From Microbacterium sp. XT11 (GTDB taxonomy: Bacteria; Actinomycetota; Actinomycetes; Actinomycetales; Microbacteriaceae), in the NCBI RefSeq assembly GCF_001513675.1, contig NZ_CP013859.1, forward strand, positions 2,295,081 through 2,359,080: a DNA stretch of 64,000 nucleotides, given 5' to 3'. Below, in pieces: positions 37,936 to 47,854 of this stretch. The position numbers and the translations under genes are program-made. Position 1 is the first letter of the stretch; each line of letters starts with the position of its first letter. The notes beneath the pieces are model-generated. The model did not search any database. It was not told the DNA's origin and saw only the letters and a program-made list of their open reading frames with translations.

Positions 37936-38244
37936 ATGATTCTTGTACGACAGGAAATCGGCGATGTGCTGAGGGACTTCCGTCTGCAGAAGGGCCGCAC
38001 GCTCCGCCAGGTGGCGAGCAAGGCGTCCGTGGCTCTCGGTTATCTCAGCGAGGTGGAGCGCGGCCAGAAGGAAGCGTCGAGCGAGATCCTTGCTTCCGTG
38101 GCTGACGCGCTCGATGTACCGATCTCCACCATCATGCGCGAGGTCGGCGACCGGATCTCGGTGCTCGAGGGCCTGCAGGTGTTCCCCGACGTCGTCCCAG
38201 ACGACCTCGTGGCATCGGTCGAGCCGCAGCTCTCGCTGCACTGA
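37936..38244 (+). CDS. clgR: ClgR-like XRE-family transcriptional regulator
   Basis: 102 residues with a Cro/CI helix-turn-helix (QVASKASVALGYLSEVERGQ) and a short acidic tail. Length, context between cinA and recA, and the EIGDVLRDFRLQKGRTLRQV opening fit ClgR, the activator of clp protease and other stress genes in actinobacteria. ATG 37936 has a strong GGGGAGGAGG site. The 141-base gap upstream holds an AT-richer stretch likely to contain its promoter; no clear CGCnnnnnGCG box was found. Confidence 0.85.
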   Translation: MILVRQEIGDVLRDFRLQKGRTLRQVASKASVALGYLSEVERGQKEASSEILASVADALDVPISTIMREVGDRISVLEGLQVFPDVVPDDLVASVEPQLSLH

Positions 38245-38266
38245 TCGACCGGAACGTCTTCAGAGC

Positions 38267-38488
38267 ATGCGGCGAAGCGAGTTCCTTCGCGCGGTCGAGG
38301 CGGAGTTCCAAGGACGCGCTGCATCGCTCGTCGATGATCTCGTGCTCTCTGCGATCGGAACGACGGCGGCTGAGGCTCTCGACGCCGGCGTCCCGCCGCG
38401 CGAGATCTGGCTCGCGCTGTGCGCCGAGACCGATGTTCCGCTCGAGCGGCGCCACGGCGTCGGTCGACTGGAGCCGCGTCGGCGTTGA
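38267..38488 (+). CDS. DUF3046 protein
   Basis: 73 residues. The MRRSEFLRAVEAEFQ opening, LVLSAIGTTAAEALDAG and GVPPREIWLALCAETDVP block and RRHG ending are the DUF3046 pattern. The gene is typically found between clgR and recA in actinobacteria; the function is unknown. It starts 22 bases after the clgR stop without a good ribosome-binding site (GGAACG only), which suggests readthrough from clgR. An SOS-type box follows 41 bases after its stop. Confidence 0.88.
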   Translation: MRRSEFLRAVEAEFQGRAASLVDDLVLSAIGTTAAEALDAGVPPREIWLALCAETDVPLERRHGVGRLEPRRR

Positions 38489-38529
38489 GCGCCGGTTCCG
38501 AGAGATTCGACACGCCGTGTCCGTGCTTC

Positions 38530-38545
38530 TCGAAGATCTGTTCGA
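38530..38545 (+). promoter_or_regulatory. LexA (SOS) box upstream of recA
   Basis: TCGAAGATCTGTTCGA matches the actinobacterial LexA site TCGAACnnnnGTTCGA in all but one base of its arms. It lies 198 bases before the recA start, in a 254-base gap with no other gene. SOS control of recA, and of recX by readthrough, is expected. Confidence 0.75.
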
Positions 38546-38742
38546 AGCGGCGTAGTCTTCTGCACAAGTGGTTCTGAGAACCCGTTCTCCACCGCTCGTG
38601 GGTACGCGAAGACGAATGTCCGTAGCCCCCCGTACGGTGAAGAACAGGCCGAAGAGCCATACGCCTTGTCGGAGAGTTCCGCCCAACCGGGAGGACCGCG
38701 ACAGCCTACAGGCGGCAGAATCAACTCTCGAAGGAGCACGTC

Positions 38743-39792
38743 ATGCCATCTCCAGACGACCGCGACAAGGCACTGGATTCCGCACTCGCCCAGATCGAAC
38801 GACAGTTCGGCAAGGGCTCCATCATGCGACTGGGCAGCGACGAGCGCGCTCCTGTCGAGGTCATTCCCACGGGGTCCATCGCGCTCGACGTCGCGCTGGG
38901 AATCGGAGGTCTGCCACGCGGACGCATCATCGAGATCTACGGTCCGGAGTCATCGGGTAAGACCACGCTGACCCTTCATGCCATCGCCAACGTCCAGCGG
39001 GCCGGCGGCATCGCCGCGTTCGTCGACGCCGAGCACGCTCTCGATCCCGACTACGCCGCGAAGCTGGGCGTCGACATCGACCAGCTCCTGGTATCGCAGC
39101 CCGACACAGGCGAGCAAGCGCTCGAAATCGCCGACATGCTGATCCGCTCCGGTGCGATCGATCTCGTGGTCATCGACTCGGTCGCCGCCCTCGTCCCGGA
39201 GGCGGAGATCAAGGGCGAGATGGGCGACTCCCACGTCGGTCTTCAGGCGCGACTGATGTCTCAGGCGCTGCGCAAGCTCACCGGTGGACTCAACCAGACG
39301 AAGACCACTGCGATCTTCATCAACCAGCTGCGCGAGAAGATCGGTGTGTTCTTCGGCTCTCCCGAAACCACCGCCGGTGGTAAGGCGCTGAAGTTCTACG
39401 CCTCGGTTCGTCTCGACATCCGCCGCATCGAGACGCTGAAGGACGGCGCGGAGGCTGTCGGCAACCGCACTCGCGTGAAGGTGGTCAAGAACAAGATGGC
39501 GCCGCCCTTCAAGCAGGCCGAGTTCGACATCCTCTACGGAATCGGCATCTCGCGAGAGGGCAGCCTGATCGATTTCGGTGTGGAGCACGGCATCGTGAAG
39601 AAGTCCGGCTCCTGGTACACCTACGACGGCGATCAGCTGGGTCAGGGCAAGGAGAACGCGCGGACGTTCCTTCTCAACAATCCCGACATCGCGCTGGCCA
39701 TCGAGACGCAGATCAAGCAGAAGCTCGGCATCGGCGCCGCTCCGGCGGCCGCGGCGCCCGCGGATGAGCTCGCGGAGAGGCGTCCAGCCTGA
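38743..39792 (+). CDS. recA: Recombinase RecA
   Basis: 349 residues. Walker A is [11 protein letters not shown], Walker B is [12 protein letters not shown], and loops L1 and L2 read [18 protein letters not shown] and [20 protein letters not shown]. It forms the presynaptic filament for homologous recombination and triggers LexA self-cleavage. AAGGAGCACGTC precedes ATG 38743. A small palindrome lies between it and recX. Confidence 0.98.
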   Translation: MPSPDDRDKALDSALAQIERQFGKGSIMRLGSDERAPVEVIPTGSIALDVALGIGGLPRGRIIEIYGPESSGKTTLTLHAIANVQRAGGIAAFVDAEHALDPDYAAKLGVDIDQLLVSQPDTGEQALEIADMLIRSGAIDLVVIDSVAALVPEAEIKGEMGDSHVGLQARLMSQALRKLTGGLNQTKTTAIFINQLREKIGVFFGSPETTAGGKALKFYASVRLDIRRIETLKDGAEAVGNRTRVKVVKNKMAPPFKQAEFDILYGIGISREGSLIDFGVEHGIVKKSGSWYTYDGDQLGQGKENARTFLLNNPDIALAIETQIKQKLGIGAAPAAAAPADELAERRPA

Positions 39793-39808
39793 TGGTTCGG
39801 CGCGACGT

Positions 39809-39826
39809 GAGCAGCATGTGCTGCTC
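39809..39826 (+). terminator. Short hairpin between recA and recX
   Basis: GAGCAGCA-TG-TGCTGCTC is a perfect 18-bp palindrome between the two genes. It could act as a weak terminator that reduces recX relative to recA, as in Escherichia coli, or as a processing hairpin. No T tract follows. Confidence 0.4.
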
Positions 39827-39848
39827 GGCACGGGGGTGAGGCCGGGCA

Positions 39849-40724
39849 ATGGCTGATGCGAACGATCGCGACCACGTCGCGCCGGTGATCCCGTTGTTCG
39901 GCGGCGGTCGACGCACCCCTCGCGGTGCGTCGACCGCCACCACCGGCGGCTCCCGTGCCGGCGCTGCCGCAGATCCCGCGGCCGGTGCTGCCGCAGATCC
40001 CGCGGCCGAGGCCGCGCGCATCGTGCCACGACGCACAGGGGATGCCGGACTCTGGCGGTCGACGTGGGATGACGCGACGACCGACGATTCCCCGATGGAG
40101 AGCGACCAGACCGCCGGCCACCCCAGTCGCGGAAGAGGCACCCCCAGCACCCGCCGGCTACGAGCGGTGAACACCGGAGGCGTCACCGCGCCCGTCGTCG
40201 ACTCCGAGGCGATGCGCCGCACCGGCGAGGAGGTGCTCGTACGCAAGCTGCGTTCGAAGTCGCTGTCCGTCGCCGAGGCTCGCACGGTGCTGCGCGGCGT
40301 CGAGATGGATGGCGAGCGACTCACTGCCGCGCAGATCGATGATGTCATCGACGACTTCTCGCGCCGGGGATACCTCGACGACGCGACCCTCGCATGGCAC
40401 ATCGTCACGACGGGCGCCGAACGCAAGGGGCAGGGACGCATCGCACTCGCCCGCGCGCTGTCGCAGAGGGGCATCCCGCGTGACGTCATCGATCAGGCAC
40501 TTGCCGGGCTCCCCGATGACGACGCCGAACGCGCCCTCGAGTTCGCCCGCTCGAAGGCGAGAACGATGTCCGGCCTCGACCGCGATACGGCTCTGCGGCG
40601 ACTGCTCGGGCAGCTCGCGCGACGCGGATACAGCGGCCCGCAGGCGATGTCGGCCGCCACGACGGCCCTTGCGGAGAGCTCCCACCGGCCTGCTTCGCGC
40701 GTGAGGTTCGTGGACTCGGAATGA
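39849..40724 (+). CDS. recX: RecA regulator RecX, with a long N-terminal extension
   Basis: 291 residues. The RecX three-helix repeats occupy about residues 125-285 (KLRSKSLSVAEARTVLRG, RRGYLDDATLAWHIV, ALSQRGIPRDVIDQAL). It binds RecA filaments and limits them. The first 120 residues are low complexity (Gly/Ala/Pro/Thr), about twice a normal RecX start, and contain an AAADPAAG tandem repeat. The DNA of the extension includes a 15-bp hairpin and two 24-base repeats. ATG 39849 has only a weak site (GGGCA), so expression may depend on readthrough from recA. Confidence 0.9.
   Translation: MADANDRDHVAPVIPLFGGGRRTPRGASTATTGGSRAGAAADPAAGAAADPAAEAARIVPRRTGDAGLWRSTWDDATTDDSPMESDQTAGHPSRGRGTPSTRRLRAVNTGGVTAPVVDSEAMRRTGEEVLVRKLRSKSLSVAEARTVLRGVEMDGERLTAAQIDDVIDDFSRRGYLDDATLAWHIVTTGAERKGQGRIALARALSQRGIPRDVIDQALAGLPDDDAERALEFARSKARTMSGLDRDTALRRLLGQLARRGYSGPQAMSAATTALAESSHRPASRVRFVDSE
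39903..39938 (+). repeat. 15-bp perfect hairpin inside the recX 5' coding region
   Basis: GGCGGTCGACGCACC (39903-39917) and GGTGCGTCGACCGCC (39924-39938) pair perfectly with a 6-base loop. The hairpin covers codons 19-30 of recX. It could slow or end transcription or ribosomes here. Confidence 0.6.
39963..40008 (+). repeat. 24-bp tandem repeat in recX (two copies)
   Basis: The same 22 bases (GCTGCCGCAGATCCCGCGGC and CG) start at 39963 and 39987, period 24, encoding AAADPAAG twice. In-frame unit-number change would alter only the low-complexity part. Confidence 0.7.
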
Positions 40725-40790
40725 GCCGGCCCGTAGAGGGCTCGTCCGCGCATCCGCGTTCGTCACGGACGCTCGTAGAATGGAGGGATC

Positions 40791-42338
40791 ATGACTATCC
40801 CGCGCAGTGAGCCGACGATCATCCGTGCGTCATCGGCGGCGATCGATGCCGACGGCCGTCGGCGGTCTTATGAGGTCCGCACCTTCGGGTGCCAGATGAA
40901 CGTCCACGACTCTGAGCGATTGGCCGGTTCGCTCGAGAGCGCGGGCTACGTGCGGGCTGCCGCCGGAGATGAGGCTGATGTCGTCATCATCAACACCTGC
41001 GCGGTGCGCGACAACGCGGCAGGCAAGCTCTACGGCACGCTCGGGCATCTGGCGGCCGTGAAGCGTCGCAAGGAGGGCATGCAGATCGCCGTCGGTGGAT
41101 GCCTCGCCCAGATGGACAAGCAGGCCGTCCTCGACAAGGCTCCTTGGGTCGACGTCGTGTTCGGCACCCACAACATGGGCTCGCTTCCGGGCCTCCTCGA
41201 GCGCGCACGGCACAACGGCGAGGCCGAGCTCGAGATCCTCGAATCGCTCGAGGTGTTCCCGTCCACGCTTCCGACGAAACGGGACTCTGCGCACAGCGGC
41301 TGGGTGTCGATCTCGGTCGGCTGCAACAACACCTGCACCTTCTGCATCGTGCCGAGTCTGCGCGGCAAGGAGAAGGACCGTCGACCCGGTGACATTCTCA
41401 ACGAGATCCGGCTGCTGGTCGAAGACGGCGCCATCGAGATCACGCTCCTGGGCCAGAACGTGAATTCGTACGGTGTGGAGTTCGGCGACCGCCAGGCGTT
41501 CGGCAAGCTCCTCCGCGCTGCGGGCGAGATCGAGGGTCTCGAGCGGATCCGCTTCACCAGCCCACATCCTGCGGCCTTCACCGACGACGTCATCGATGCG
41601 ATGGCGGAGACGCCCAGTGTCATGCCGCAGCTGCACATGCCCCTCCAGTCGGGTAGCGACCGCATCCTCCGCGCGATGCGCCGTTCCTACCGCAGCGAGC
41701 GGTTCCTCGGCATCCTCGACCGGGTGCGCGAGCGCATCCCGCACGCCGCGATCACCACCGACATCATCGTCGGTTTCCCCGGTGAGACTGACGAGGACTT
41801 CGAAGACACGCTGCGCGTCGTCGAACAGGCGCGCTTCTCCGGTGCGTTCACGTTCCAGTACTCGATCCGCGAGGGTACGCCTGCGGCCGCCATGGAGGAC
41901 CAGATCCCCAAGGAGGTCGTCCAGGAGCGCTACGACCGTCTGATCGCCCTCCAGGAGCGCATCTCCCTCGAGGAGAATCAGAAGCAGGTCGGCCGCGAGG
42001 TCGAGGTCCTCGTCTCCGTCGGAGAGGGCAAGAAGGATGCCGAGACCCACCGGCTCACCGGTCGTGCTCAAGACAATCGCCTCGTGCACTTCGAGGTGAC
42101 CCCGGGTTCCGAGATCCCGCGCCCCGGTGACGCCGTCACCGTGACCATCACCCACGCCGCTCCGTTCCACCTGCTCGCCGACGATCCGACGGGAGCGCCG
42201 CTGCGCATCCGCCGCACGCGCGGAGGCGACGCGTGGGACCGGGCGCAAGCCGAGTCGTGCGCGGTTCCCGCCCCTGCGGCGGCGGGCGGCCCGCGCCCGG
42301 TGTCCCTGGGGCTGCCCACTCTGCGCGTGGGCGTGTGA
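40791..42338 (+). CDS. miaB: tRNA-2-methylthio-N6-dimethylallyladenosine synthase
   Basis: 515 residues. An N-terminal UPF0004 domain ([20 protein letters not shown]) binds an auxiliary 4Fe-4S cluster. The radical SAM motif is [18 protein letters not shown] (CxxxCxxC), followed by a TRAM domain. It adds a methylthio group to isopentenyl-A37 in tRNAs that read U-starting codons. TAGAAT lies upstream with a GGAGGGATC site before ATG 40791. The last four bases overlap miaA, which makes the substrate modification. Confidence 0.96.
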   Translation: MTIPRSEPTIIRASSAAIDADGRRRSYEVRTFGCQMNVHDSERLAGSLESAGYVRAAAGDEADVVIINTCAVRDNAAGKLYGTLGHLAAVKRRKEGMQIAVGGCLAQMDKQAVLDKAPWVDVVFGTHNMGSLPGLLERARHNGEAELEILESLEVFPSTLPTKRDSAHSGWVSISVGCNNTCTFCIVPSLRGKEKDRRPGDILNEIRLLVEDGAIEITLLGQNVNSYGVEFGDRQAFGKLLRAAGEIEGLERIRFTSPHPAAFTDDVIDAMAETPSVMPQLHMPLQSGSDRILRAMRRSYRSERFLGILDRVRERIPHAAITTDIIVGFPGETDEDFEDTLRVVEQARFSGAFTFQYSIREGTPAAAMEDQIPKEVVQERYDRLIALQERISLEENQKQVGREVEVLVSVGEGKKDAETHRLTGRAQDNRLVHFEVTPGSEIPRPGDAVTVTITHAAPFHLLADDPTGAPLRIRRTRGGDAWDRAQAESCAVPAPAAAGGPRPVSLGLPTLRVGV

Positions 42339-43246
42339 CGGCAGCACCTCGCCTCTGGGCGGTGGTCGGTGCCACCGGCACGGGCAAGAGCGACCTCGCG
42401 CTCGATCTCGCCGAGCACCTGAGGGCGCAGGGCAACGTGGCGGAGATCGTCAACGCGGACGCCATGCAGCTGTACAGAGGCATGGACATCGGGACCGCCA
42501 AACTGGCCCCGCACGAAAGACGTGGCATTCCGCATCACCTTCTCGACGTCCGAGACGTCACGGAGGAGGCCGCGGTCGCCTGGTATCAGCCGCTCGCCAG
42601 GACCGCCATCACGGAGATCCATGCTCGGGGCGCCGATGCCATCCTCGTCGGAGGCTCGGGCCTCTACGTGTCCAGCGTCGTCTTCGATTTCGCCTTCCCT
42701 CCGCGCGACCCGGAGGCGCGGGCGCGGCTCGAAAGTGAGCTCGAGCGAGACGGCGTCGGAGCGTTGTTCGATCGGCTGCGGCAGATCGATCAGGGCACAG
42801 CGGAGCGCATCGACCCGCGAAACGGGCGCCGGGTCGTCCGCGCTCTCGAGATCCTCGCTCAGGGAGGCTCGACGCACGGGGCCGCATTGCCGGACGCACC
42901 GCGGCTCTGGTATCCGCACACGCGCATCATCGGGCTGGAGGTCGAGAGGAGCAGGCTGGTCGAACGGCTCGATGCGCGGGTGGAGGCCATGTGGTCTGCG
43001 GGCCTCGTGGACGAGGTCGCTGCTCTGCGGGAGCGGGGACTCGAGCGCGGCGTCACGGCGCGGCGCGCGATCGGATATGCGCAGGCTCTCGCACAGCTCG
43101 ACGGGCGGCACACCGCGGCAGAGGCGATCGCGGAGACGCAGGCGCTGACGCGTCGGTACGCTCGACGGCAGGTCTCCTGGTTCCGGCGCTATCCGGACCT
43201 CGTGTGGCACACACCACCCGTCGACGTGCGAACCTTGCTGTCCTGA
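42335..43246 (+). CDS. miaA: tRNA dimethylallyltransferase
   Basis: 303 residues from GTG 42335, which overlaps the miaB stop. Walker A is [29 protein letters not shown] is the conserved substrate loop and the end holds the tRNA-binding helices. It transfers dimethylallyl from DMAPP to A37 of tRNA. Together with MiaB it makes ms2i6A37. Confidence 0.95.
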   Translation: MTAAPRLWAVVGATGTGKSDLALDLAEHLRAQGNVAEIVNADAMQLYRGMDIGTAKLAPHERRGIPHHLLDVRDVTEEAAVAWYQPLARTAITEIHARGADAILVGGSGLYVSSVVFDFAFPPRDPEARARLESELERDGVGALFDRLRQIDQGTAERIDPRNGRRVVRALEILAQGGSTHGAALPDAPRLWYPHTRIIGLEVERSRLVERLDARVEAMWSAGLVDEVAALRERGLERGVTARRAIGYAQALAQLDGRHTAAEAIAETQALTRRYARRQVSWFRRYPDLVWHTPPVDVRTLLS

Positions 43247-43303
43247 GCCGATGCGAGCGGTGCGGACCTGCCGATGTCGGAGGTGACGGGCACACTTGGA
43301 GGC

Positions 43304-43834
43304 ATGACCACGCACTTCTACACCGCGTCAAGTCTCGACGGTTTCATCGCGACTTCAGACCACTCCCTCGATTGGCTCTTCTCGAGTGACATCGACCTCG
43401 ACGGACCGATGGCCTACCCCGGCTTCGTCGACGCGATCGGCGCCATCGTCATGGGCGCCTCGACCTATGAATGGCTTCTCGCGCACAGCGATGAGCCGTG
43501 GCCGTACCCGCAACCCACGTGGGTGATGACCCACCGCGATCTCGCCGTGATCGAGGGTGCCGACATCCGATTCACGCAGGGTGATGTGGCGCGTGTGCAC
43601 GACGAGATGACGCGAGCGTCGAACGGGAAAGACCTGTGGGTGGTCGGTGGCGGCGAGCTGGCGGGACAGTTCGCGGATGCGGGATTGCTCGATGAGGTAT
43701 GGGTGCAGTATGCGCCCGTGACCCTCGGGTCCGGTGCGCCGCTGTTGCCTCGCCGCCTCGACCTCGAGCTCGTCGACCTGCAGCGCAATCGCGACTTCGT
43801 GTGCACGCGCTACCGGGTGCTGCGTCCTGAATAG
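43304..43834 (+). CDS. Dihydrofolate-reductase-like protein (RibD C-terminal family)
   Basis: 176 residues: MTTHFYTASSLDGFIATSDH, IVMGASTYEWL, LWVVGGGELAGQF and VTLGSGAPLLP are typical of stand-alone RibD_C oxidoreductases. They resemble the riboflavin-pathway reductase and DHFR, but the substrates of these single-domain forms are mostly unknown. TTGGAGGC precedes ATG 43304. It lies between miaA and dapF; the link is positional only. Confidence 0.88.
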   Translation: MTTHFYTASSLDGFIATSDHSLDWLFSSDIDLDGPMAYPGFVDAIGAIVMGASTYEWLLAHSDEPWPYPQPTWVMTHRDLAVIEGADIRFTQGDVARVHDEMTRASNGKDLWVVGGGELAGQFADAGLLDEVWVQYAPVTLGSGAPLLPRRLDLELVDLQRNRDFVCTRYRVLRPE

Positions 43835-43843
43835 ACTGGGCGG

Positions 43844-44716
43844 ATGGTCGCATTCACCAAGGGGCACGGTACCGGCAACGACTTCGTCATCATCGCCGAT
43901 CCCGATGGCGAGCTCGAGCTGCGCCCCGATCAGGTGGCAGCGCTATGCGATCGTCACGTGGGCATCGGCGCCGACGGCGTGCTCCGTGTGGTCCGCTCGC
44001 GCTCCCTCCCCGATGGAGCGGCCTCGCTGGCCGAGGAACCCGACGCCGAGTGGTTCATGGACTACCGCAACGCCGACGGATCGGTCGCGGAGATGTGCGG
44101 CAACGGCATCCGGGTGTTCGCGCACTACCTCGTGCGTTCCGGGCTCGCGACGCTCGAACCCGGAACCACGCTGCCCATCGGGACCAGAGCCGGGGTGCGC
44201 GATGTCGTCCGCAGCGGCACCGGCTATCAAGTCGACCTCGGCCGCTGGCGACTCTCCGGGCACGATCCGCTGGTCACGGCTGACGGCTTGCCGGTGACTC
44301 GTCCCGGCCTGGGGATCGACGTGGGGAACCCGCACGTGGTCGTCGCGTTGGCGGCGGAGGCCGAGCTTGCCGGCCTCGAACTGCATCGCGCTCCGGCGCT
44401 CGACCCGGTGCCCGCAGCCGGGGCGAATGTGGAGTTCGCCGTGCCCGAGGAGCCGCTCGTGCGCGACGGAGTCGGTTACGTGCGGATGCGGGTTTTCGAG
44501 CGCGGTGTGGGTGAAACGCTCAGCTGCGGCACCGGAGTCGCCGCCACGGCGCTGGCCGTTCGGCACTGGGCAGGGGAGAGCGCTCCGAACGCCTGGCACG
44601 TCGAGGTCCCGGGGGGCGCGCTCGGGGTGCGCATGTTCCCTGCCGAAGACGGCGAGCACGTCGCACTGTCCGGACCTGCGCAGCTGGTGTTCCATGGAGA
44701 GGTCGAGCTCGTCTGA
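43844..44716 (+). CDS. dapF: Diaminopimelate epimerase
   Basis: 290 residues. The two catalytic cysteines are in [14 protein letters not shown] and [12 protein letters not shown]. It converts LL- to meso-diaminopimelate for peptidoglycan and lysine. [13 protein letters not shown] opens the protein. TAGACT (43832-43837) ends exactly six bases before ATG 43844, overlapping the end of the previous gene, so it likely has its own leaderless transcript. Confidence 0.96.
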   Translation: MVAFTKGHGTGNDFVIIADPDGELELRPDQVAALCDRHVGIGADGVLRVVRSRSLPDGAASLAEEPDAEWFMDYRNADGSVAEMCGNGIRVFAHYLVRSGLATLEPGTTLPIGTRAGVRDVVRSGTGYQVDLGRWRLSGHDPLVTADGLPVTRPGLGIDVGNPHVVVALAAEAELAGLELHRAPALDPVPAAGANVEFAVPEEPLVRDGVGYVRMRVFERGVGETLSCGTGVAATALAVRHWAGESAPNAWHVEVPGGALGVRMFPAEDGEHVALSGPAQLVFHGEVELV

Positions 44717-44769
44717 CATCCCGGAGCGCTGGGCCCCCGACGAGTCGGATCCGAATCCCGCGGCGGGTG

Positions 44770-45411
44770 TCAGCCGATCGCGATCGGCTCCGTCGGAGGC
44801 GAACCGTGCTTGCGAACCTTCAGCACCCGGTAGCCCTTGCTCGTCGCGGTTCGGAACACGCTGTATCCCGGCTGGAACGTCGCAGCGATCCAGCGCTGCA
44901 GGGAATCGGCGCCGAGATTCCGCTGCACGACGAGCCACGCGTCGCTGCGTTCGTCGAGTCGCGGAATCCATCGCTCGAGAAGTCCGTGCAGTTCGTTCTT
45001 GCCCACGCGGATCGGCGGATTGGAGCGGATCGTGCGGAATGTCACGTCACCGGGAACATCGTCCGGGGTGACGGCGTTGACATTGATGAGCCCGAGAGAC
45101 GCAGCGTTGCGCCGCACCAGGTCCAGCGCCCGTTCGTTGACATCGACCGCCCAGATGGTGGCATGCGGGGCCGCGAGGGCCATCGACAGCGTGATCGGAC
45201 CCCACCCGCTGCCGAGGTCGAGAAGATTGCCCCCCGGGGGCACGGGCGGCATGCTGGCGAGAAGAACGGCAGTTCCGGCATCCAGACGATCCGGGCTGAA
45301 GACGCCCCCCGCAGTGGTGACGTCGAGCTCACGGCCTGCGAGCGTCACGCGGATCGTACGCAGGTTCTCGGGGCTTGCCGGGGCCGCAGTGAAGTAATGG
45401 TCGGACCCCAT
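44770..45411 (-). CDS. Class I SAM methyltransferase (RsmC-like)
   Basis: 213 residues. HYFTAAPASPENLR opens the protein. The SAM site is LLDLGSGWGPITLSMAL, with AVDVNERALDLVRRNA, and the catalytic NPPxR-type motif SNPPIRVGKNELHGL is clear, as in 16S rRNA guanine-N2 methyltransferases RsmC/RlmG. It probably modifies rRNA. TACGCT (45418-45423, reverse strand) ends six bases before ATG 45411, a leaderless promoter. It is divergent from hflX. Confidence 0.9.
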   Translation of the reverse strand: MGSDHYFTAAPASPENLRTIRVTLAGRELDVTTAGGVFSPDRLDAGTAVLLASMPPVPPGGNLLDLGSGWGPITLSMALAAPHATIWAVDVNERALDLVRRNAASLGLINVNAVTPDDVPGDVTFRTIRSNPPIRVGKNELHGLLERWIPRLDERSDAWLVVQRNLGADSLQRWIAATFQPGYSVFRTATSKGYRVLKVRKHGSPPTEPIAIG

Positions 45412-45477
45412 ACGGCGAGCGTACCGGACACCGCGGGCTAAGGTTAAGGCTCGAAACAAACCAGAGATCAGGAACGG

Positions 45478-46986
45478 ATGACGGAAACCACACCCTCCCA
45501 CGACGGCGAAGCGATCGAGCGCGTCCTTGCCAATGCCGAGAAGCGCACTGAGGTCAGGGTCTTCGGCGCCGCGCAAGCGCTGCAGGACGAAGCCACCGCC
45601 GCGCACGGAACGGCCGACGGCGAGCAGTGGGATCTGGAAGACCGCCACGCTCTTCGTCGCGTCGCCGGTCTGTCGACCGAGCTCGAAGACGTTACCGAGG
45701 TCGAGTACCGGCAGCTGCGTCTTGAGAACGTCGTGCTCGTCGGCGTTTACCCGCAGGGGGCTCAGGAAGACGCGGAGAACTCTCTGCGCGAGCTCGCGGC
45801 GCTGGCGGAGACCGCCGGCGCGGTGGTCCTCGATGGCGTGCTCCAGCGTCGACCGCACCCTGACGCGGCAACGTACATCGGACGGGGCAAGGCGCAGGAG
45901 CTGAAGGACATCGTCGCGGCCACGGGTGCCGACACCGTCATCGCCGACACCGAGCTGGCGCCCAGCCAGAGACGAGCCCTCGAAGACGTGGTCAAGGTCA
46001 AGGTCATCGACCGCACCACGGTGATCCTGGACATCTTCAGCCAGCATGCCAAGAGTCGCGAGGGCAAGGCGCAGGTCGAACTCGCGCAGCTCGAGTACCT
46101 CCTCCCACGGCTCCGTGGATGGGGTGAGTCGATGAGCCGTCAGGCCGGTGGCCAGGTCGGCGCCGGCGGCGCCGGGATGGGCTCGCGCGGTCCTGGTGAG
46201 ACCAAGATCGAGCTGGACCGCCGCCGCATCCGCACGAGGATGGCGCAGCTGCGTCGACAGATCCGCGATTTCGCGCCGGCACGAGAGGCGAAGCGTGCGG
46301 AGCGCAGGCGCAACACCATTCCGTCGGTCGCCATCGCCGGCTACACGAACGCGGGAAAGTCGAGTCTGCTCAACGCGTTGACGAGCGCCGGCGTGCTCGT
46401 CGAGAACGCCTTGTTCGCGACGCTGGACGCGACGGTGCGCCGGTCGGAAACGTCCGACGGCCGCGTCTTCACGTTGACCGACACGGTCGGGTTCGTGCGA
46501 AACCTGCCGCACCAGCTCGTCGAGGCGTTCCGCTCCACGCTGGAGGAGGTCGGCGACGCCGACGTCATCCTGCATGTGGTGGACGGCTCGCACCCCGACC
46601 CGGCTGGTCAGCTGCAGACCGTCCGCGACGTCATGGGCGATGTGGGAGTGCGCGACATGCCCGAGATCGTCGTCTTCAACAAGGCGGATCTCATCGACGA
46701 CGACGAGCGACTCGTGCTGCGCGGACTCGAGCCGAAGGCGCACTTCGTCTCGTCGCGTTCGGGTGAGGGCATCGCCGAGCTGCGCGCCGCGATCGAGGAG
46801 GCCCTGCCGAAGCCCGCTGTCGAGGTTCACGCTGTCGTCCCGTACGACCGGGGAGATCTCGTCGCGGCGATCCACGAGACCGGGATGCTGCTTTCTGTCG
46901 AGCATCGTGAGCAGGGCACTGCCGTGCACGCTCGCGTGTCGGAGCGGCTCGCTGCAGATCTGGCGCCCTTCGCCACAACCCCCTGA
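45478..46986 (+). CDS. hflX: GTPase HflX
   Basis: 502 residues. N-terminal HflX domain (GVLQRRPHPDAATYIGRGKA, DTVIADTELAPSQRR), Gly-rich SRQAGGQVGAGGAGMGSRGP and the G domain: G1 GYTNAGKSSLLNAL, G3 TDTVGFV, G4 NKADL. It binds the 50S ribosome and splits stalled or heat-damaged ribosomes. A long N-terminal extension of about 85 residues is Glu-rich and typical of actinobacteria. The promoter region upstream has TTAAGG elements; no clear leaderless signal. Confidence 0.95.
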   Translation: MTETTPSHDGEAIERVLANAEKRTEVRVFGAAQALQDEATAAHGTADGEQWDLEDRHALRRVAGLSTELEDVTEVEYRQLRLENVVLVGVYPQGAQEDAENSLRELAALAETAGAVVLDGVLQRRPHPDAATYIGRGKAQELKDIVAATGADTVIADTELAPSQRRALEDVVKVKVIDRTTVILDIFSQHAKSREGKAQVELAQLEYLLPRLRGWGESMSRQAGGQVGAGGAGMGSRGPGETKIELDRRRIRTRMAQLRRQIRDFAPAREAKRAERRRNTIPSVAIAGYTNAGKSSLLNALTSAGVLVENALFATLDATVRRSETSDGRVFTLTDTVGFVRNLPHQLVEAFRSTLEEVGDADVILHVVDGSHPDPAGQLQTVRDVMGDVGVRDMPEIVVFNKADLIDDDERLVLRGLEPKAHFVSSRSGEGIAELRAAIEEALPKPAVEVHAVVPYDRGDLVAAIHETGMLLSVEHREQGTAVHARVSERLAADLAPFATTP

Positions 46987-47060
46987 GTGGTGCGGCCGGC
47001 CGGCCACGGCCTACGCGGCGGCGGACCGAGCGGTACGGGGCGGCCGCGTCGCCCAGACGG

Positions 47061-47723
47061 TCAGCGGGCGATGAACCGTGCCTCGACCGTCGCCGCGATG
47101 AGAATGTCATCCGGCTCGTACTGCATCGACGGTCCGGCGTCGGCCGCGAACGCGACGCCGCGCGCCTTCATCGCCGCAGGACCGGGACCGGGCTGGCCAG
47201 GGGACAGGAGTCCGACGTCCGCGATCTCCACCGGCGTCACGTGACTGAGCCCGAGCGCGTCGGCATACGCCCTGGCGCGGCCGACGGCGACCTCGACGGC
47301 GGCCGCTGCCACATCGCGCTCGACGCGAGCCCTCGTCTCAGGCGTGAGATGCCAGTCGATCGCGCCGACTTCGACGCCGTCCCAGGACGAGATGTCGCTC
47401 ATCCACGTGGACAGCTCCGTGACGGACGTGAACGTCGCCGTGACGTCGATGCTCGCATGGTAGACGGGATCCAGTCGCCGGCCTTCGGCGTTCCACGGAC
47501 GCTCGGCACGCACGGTCATGCTCGTGCTGCTCCAATCCGCGACGGCTCCGGATGGCTCCAGGTGCGCGATGCTCTCGCGCACCGGCTCGGCGAGACCCAT
47601 CACGCCGTCGACGACGCGGGCCCGCTCATCGCCCTCGGCGCGCACGCTCACCCGCGCGGTCGCCCGCTCGGGCGCGACGCGCGTCTCGCTCTCTCCGCGG
47701 ACGGTGATCGTCACTTCGCTCAT
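47061..47723 (-). CDS. SIMPL (DUF541) domain protein
   Basis: 220 residues beginning EVTITVRGESETRVAPERAT, the DUF541/SIMPL pattern, with ARAYADALGL and a C-terminal VEARFIAR. The fold forms ring-like assemblies in relatives such as BP26. No signal peptide is visible, unlike many members, so it may be cytosolic. TAGAGT lies six bases before ATG 47723, a leaderless promoter. Function is unknown. Confidence 0.88.
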   Translation of the reverse strand: MSEVTITVRGESETRVAPERATARVSVRAEGDERARVVDGVMGLAEPVRESIAHLEPSGAVADWSSTSMTVRAERPWNAEGRRLDPVYHASIDVTATFTSVTELSTWMSDISSWDGVEVGAIDWHLTPETRARVERDVAAAAVEVAVGRARAYADALGLSHVTPVEIADVGLLSPGQPGPGPAAMKARGVAFAADAGPSMQYEPDDILIAATVEARFIAR

Positions 47724-47854
47724 GCCGTGACTCTACGCCAGGGGCATGGAATGGCGAGAGCGCTCAAATGGTTGTAGTCTGTGATGCTCGGGTGCACAGG
47801 CATCCGAGTGACAACTCCACAGCGCGACAGCGGCTCCTTCGAGAGAAGGCCAAC

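Noticed and set aside
44770..47007. Reverse frame of 745 codons joining the methyltransferase to sequence opposite hflX
   Set aside because: The hflX GTPase motifs on the forward strand are definite. The methyltransferase starts at 45411, where a leaderless -10 is present.
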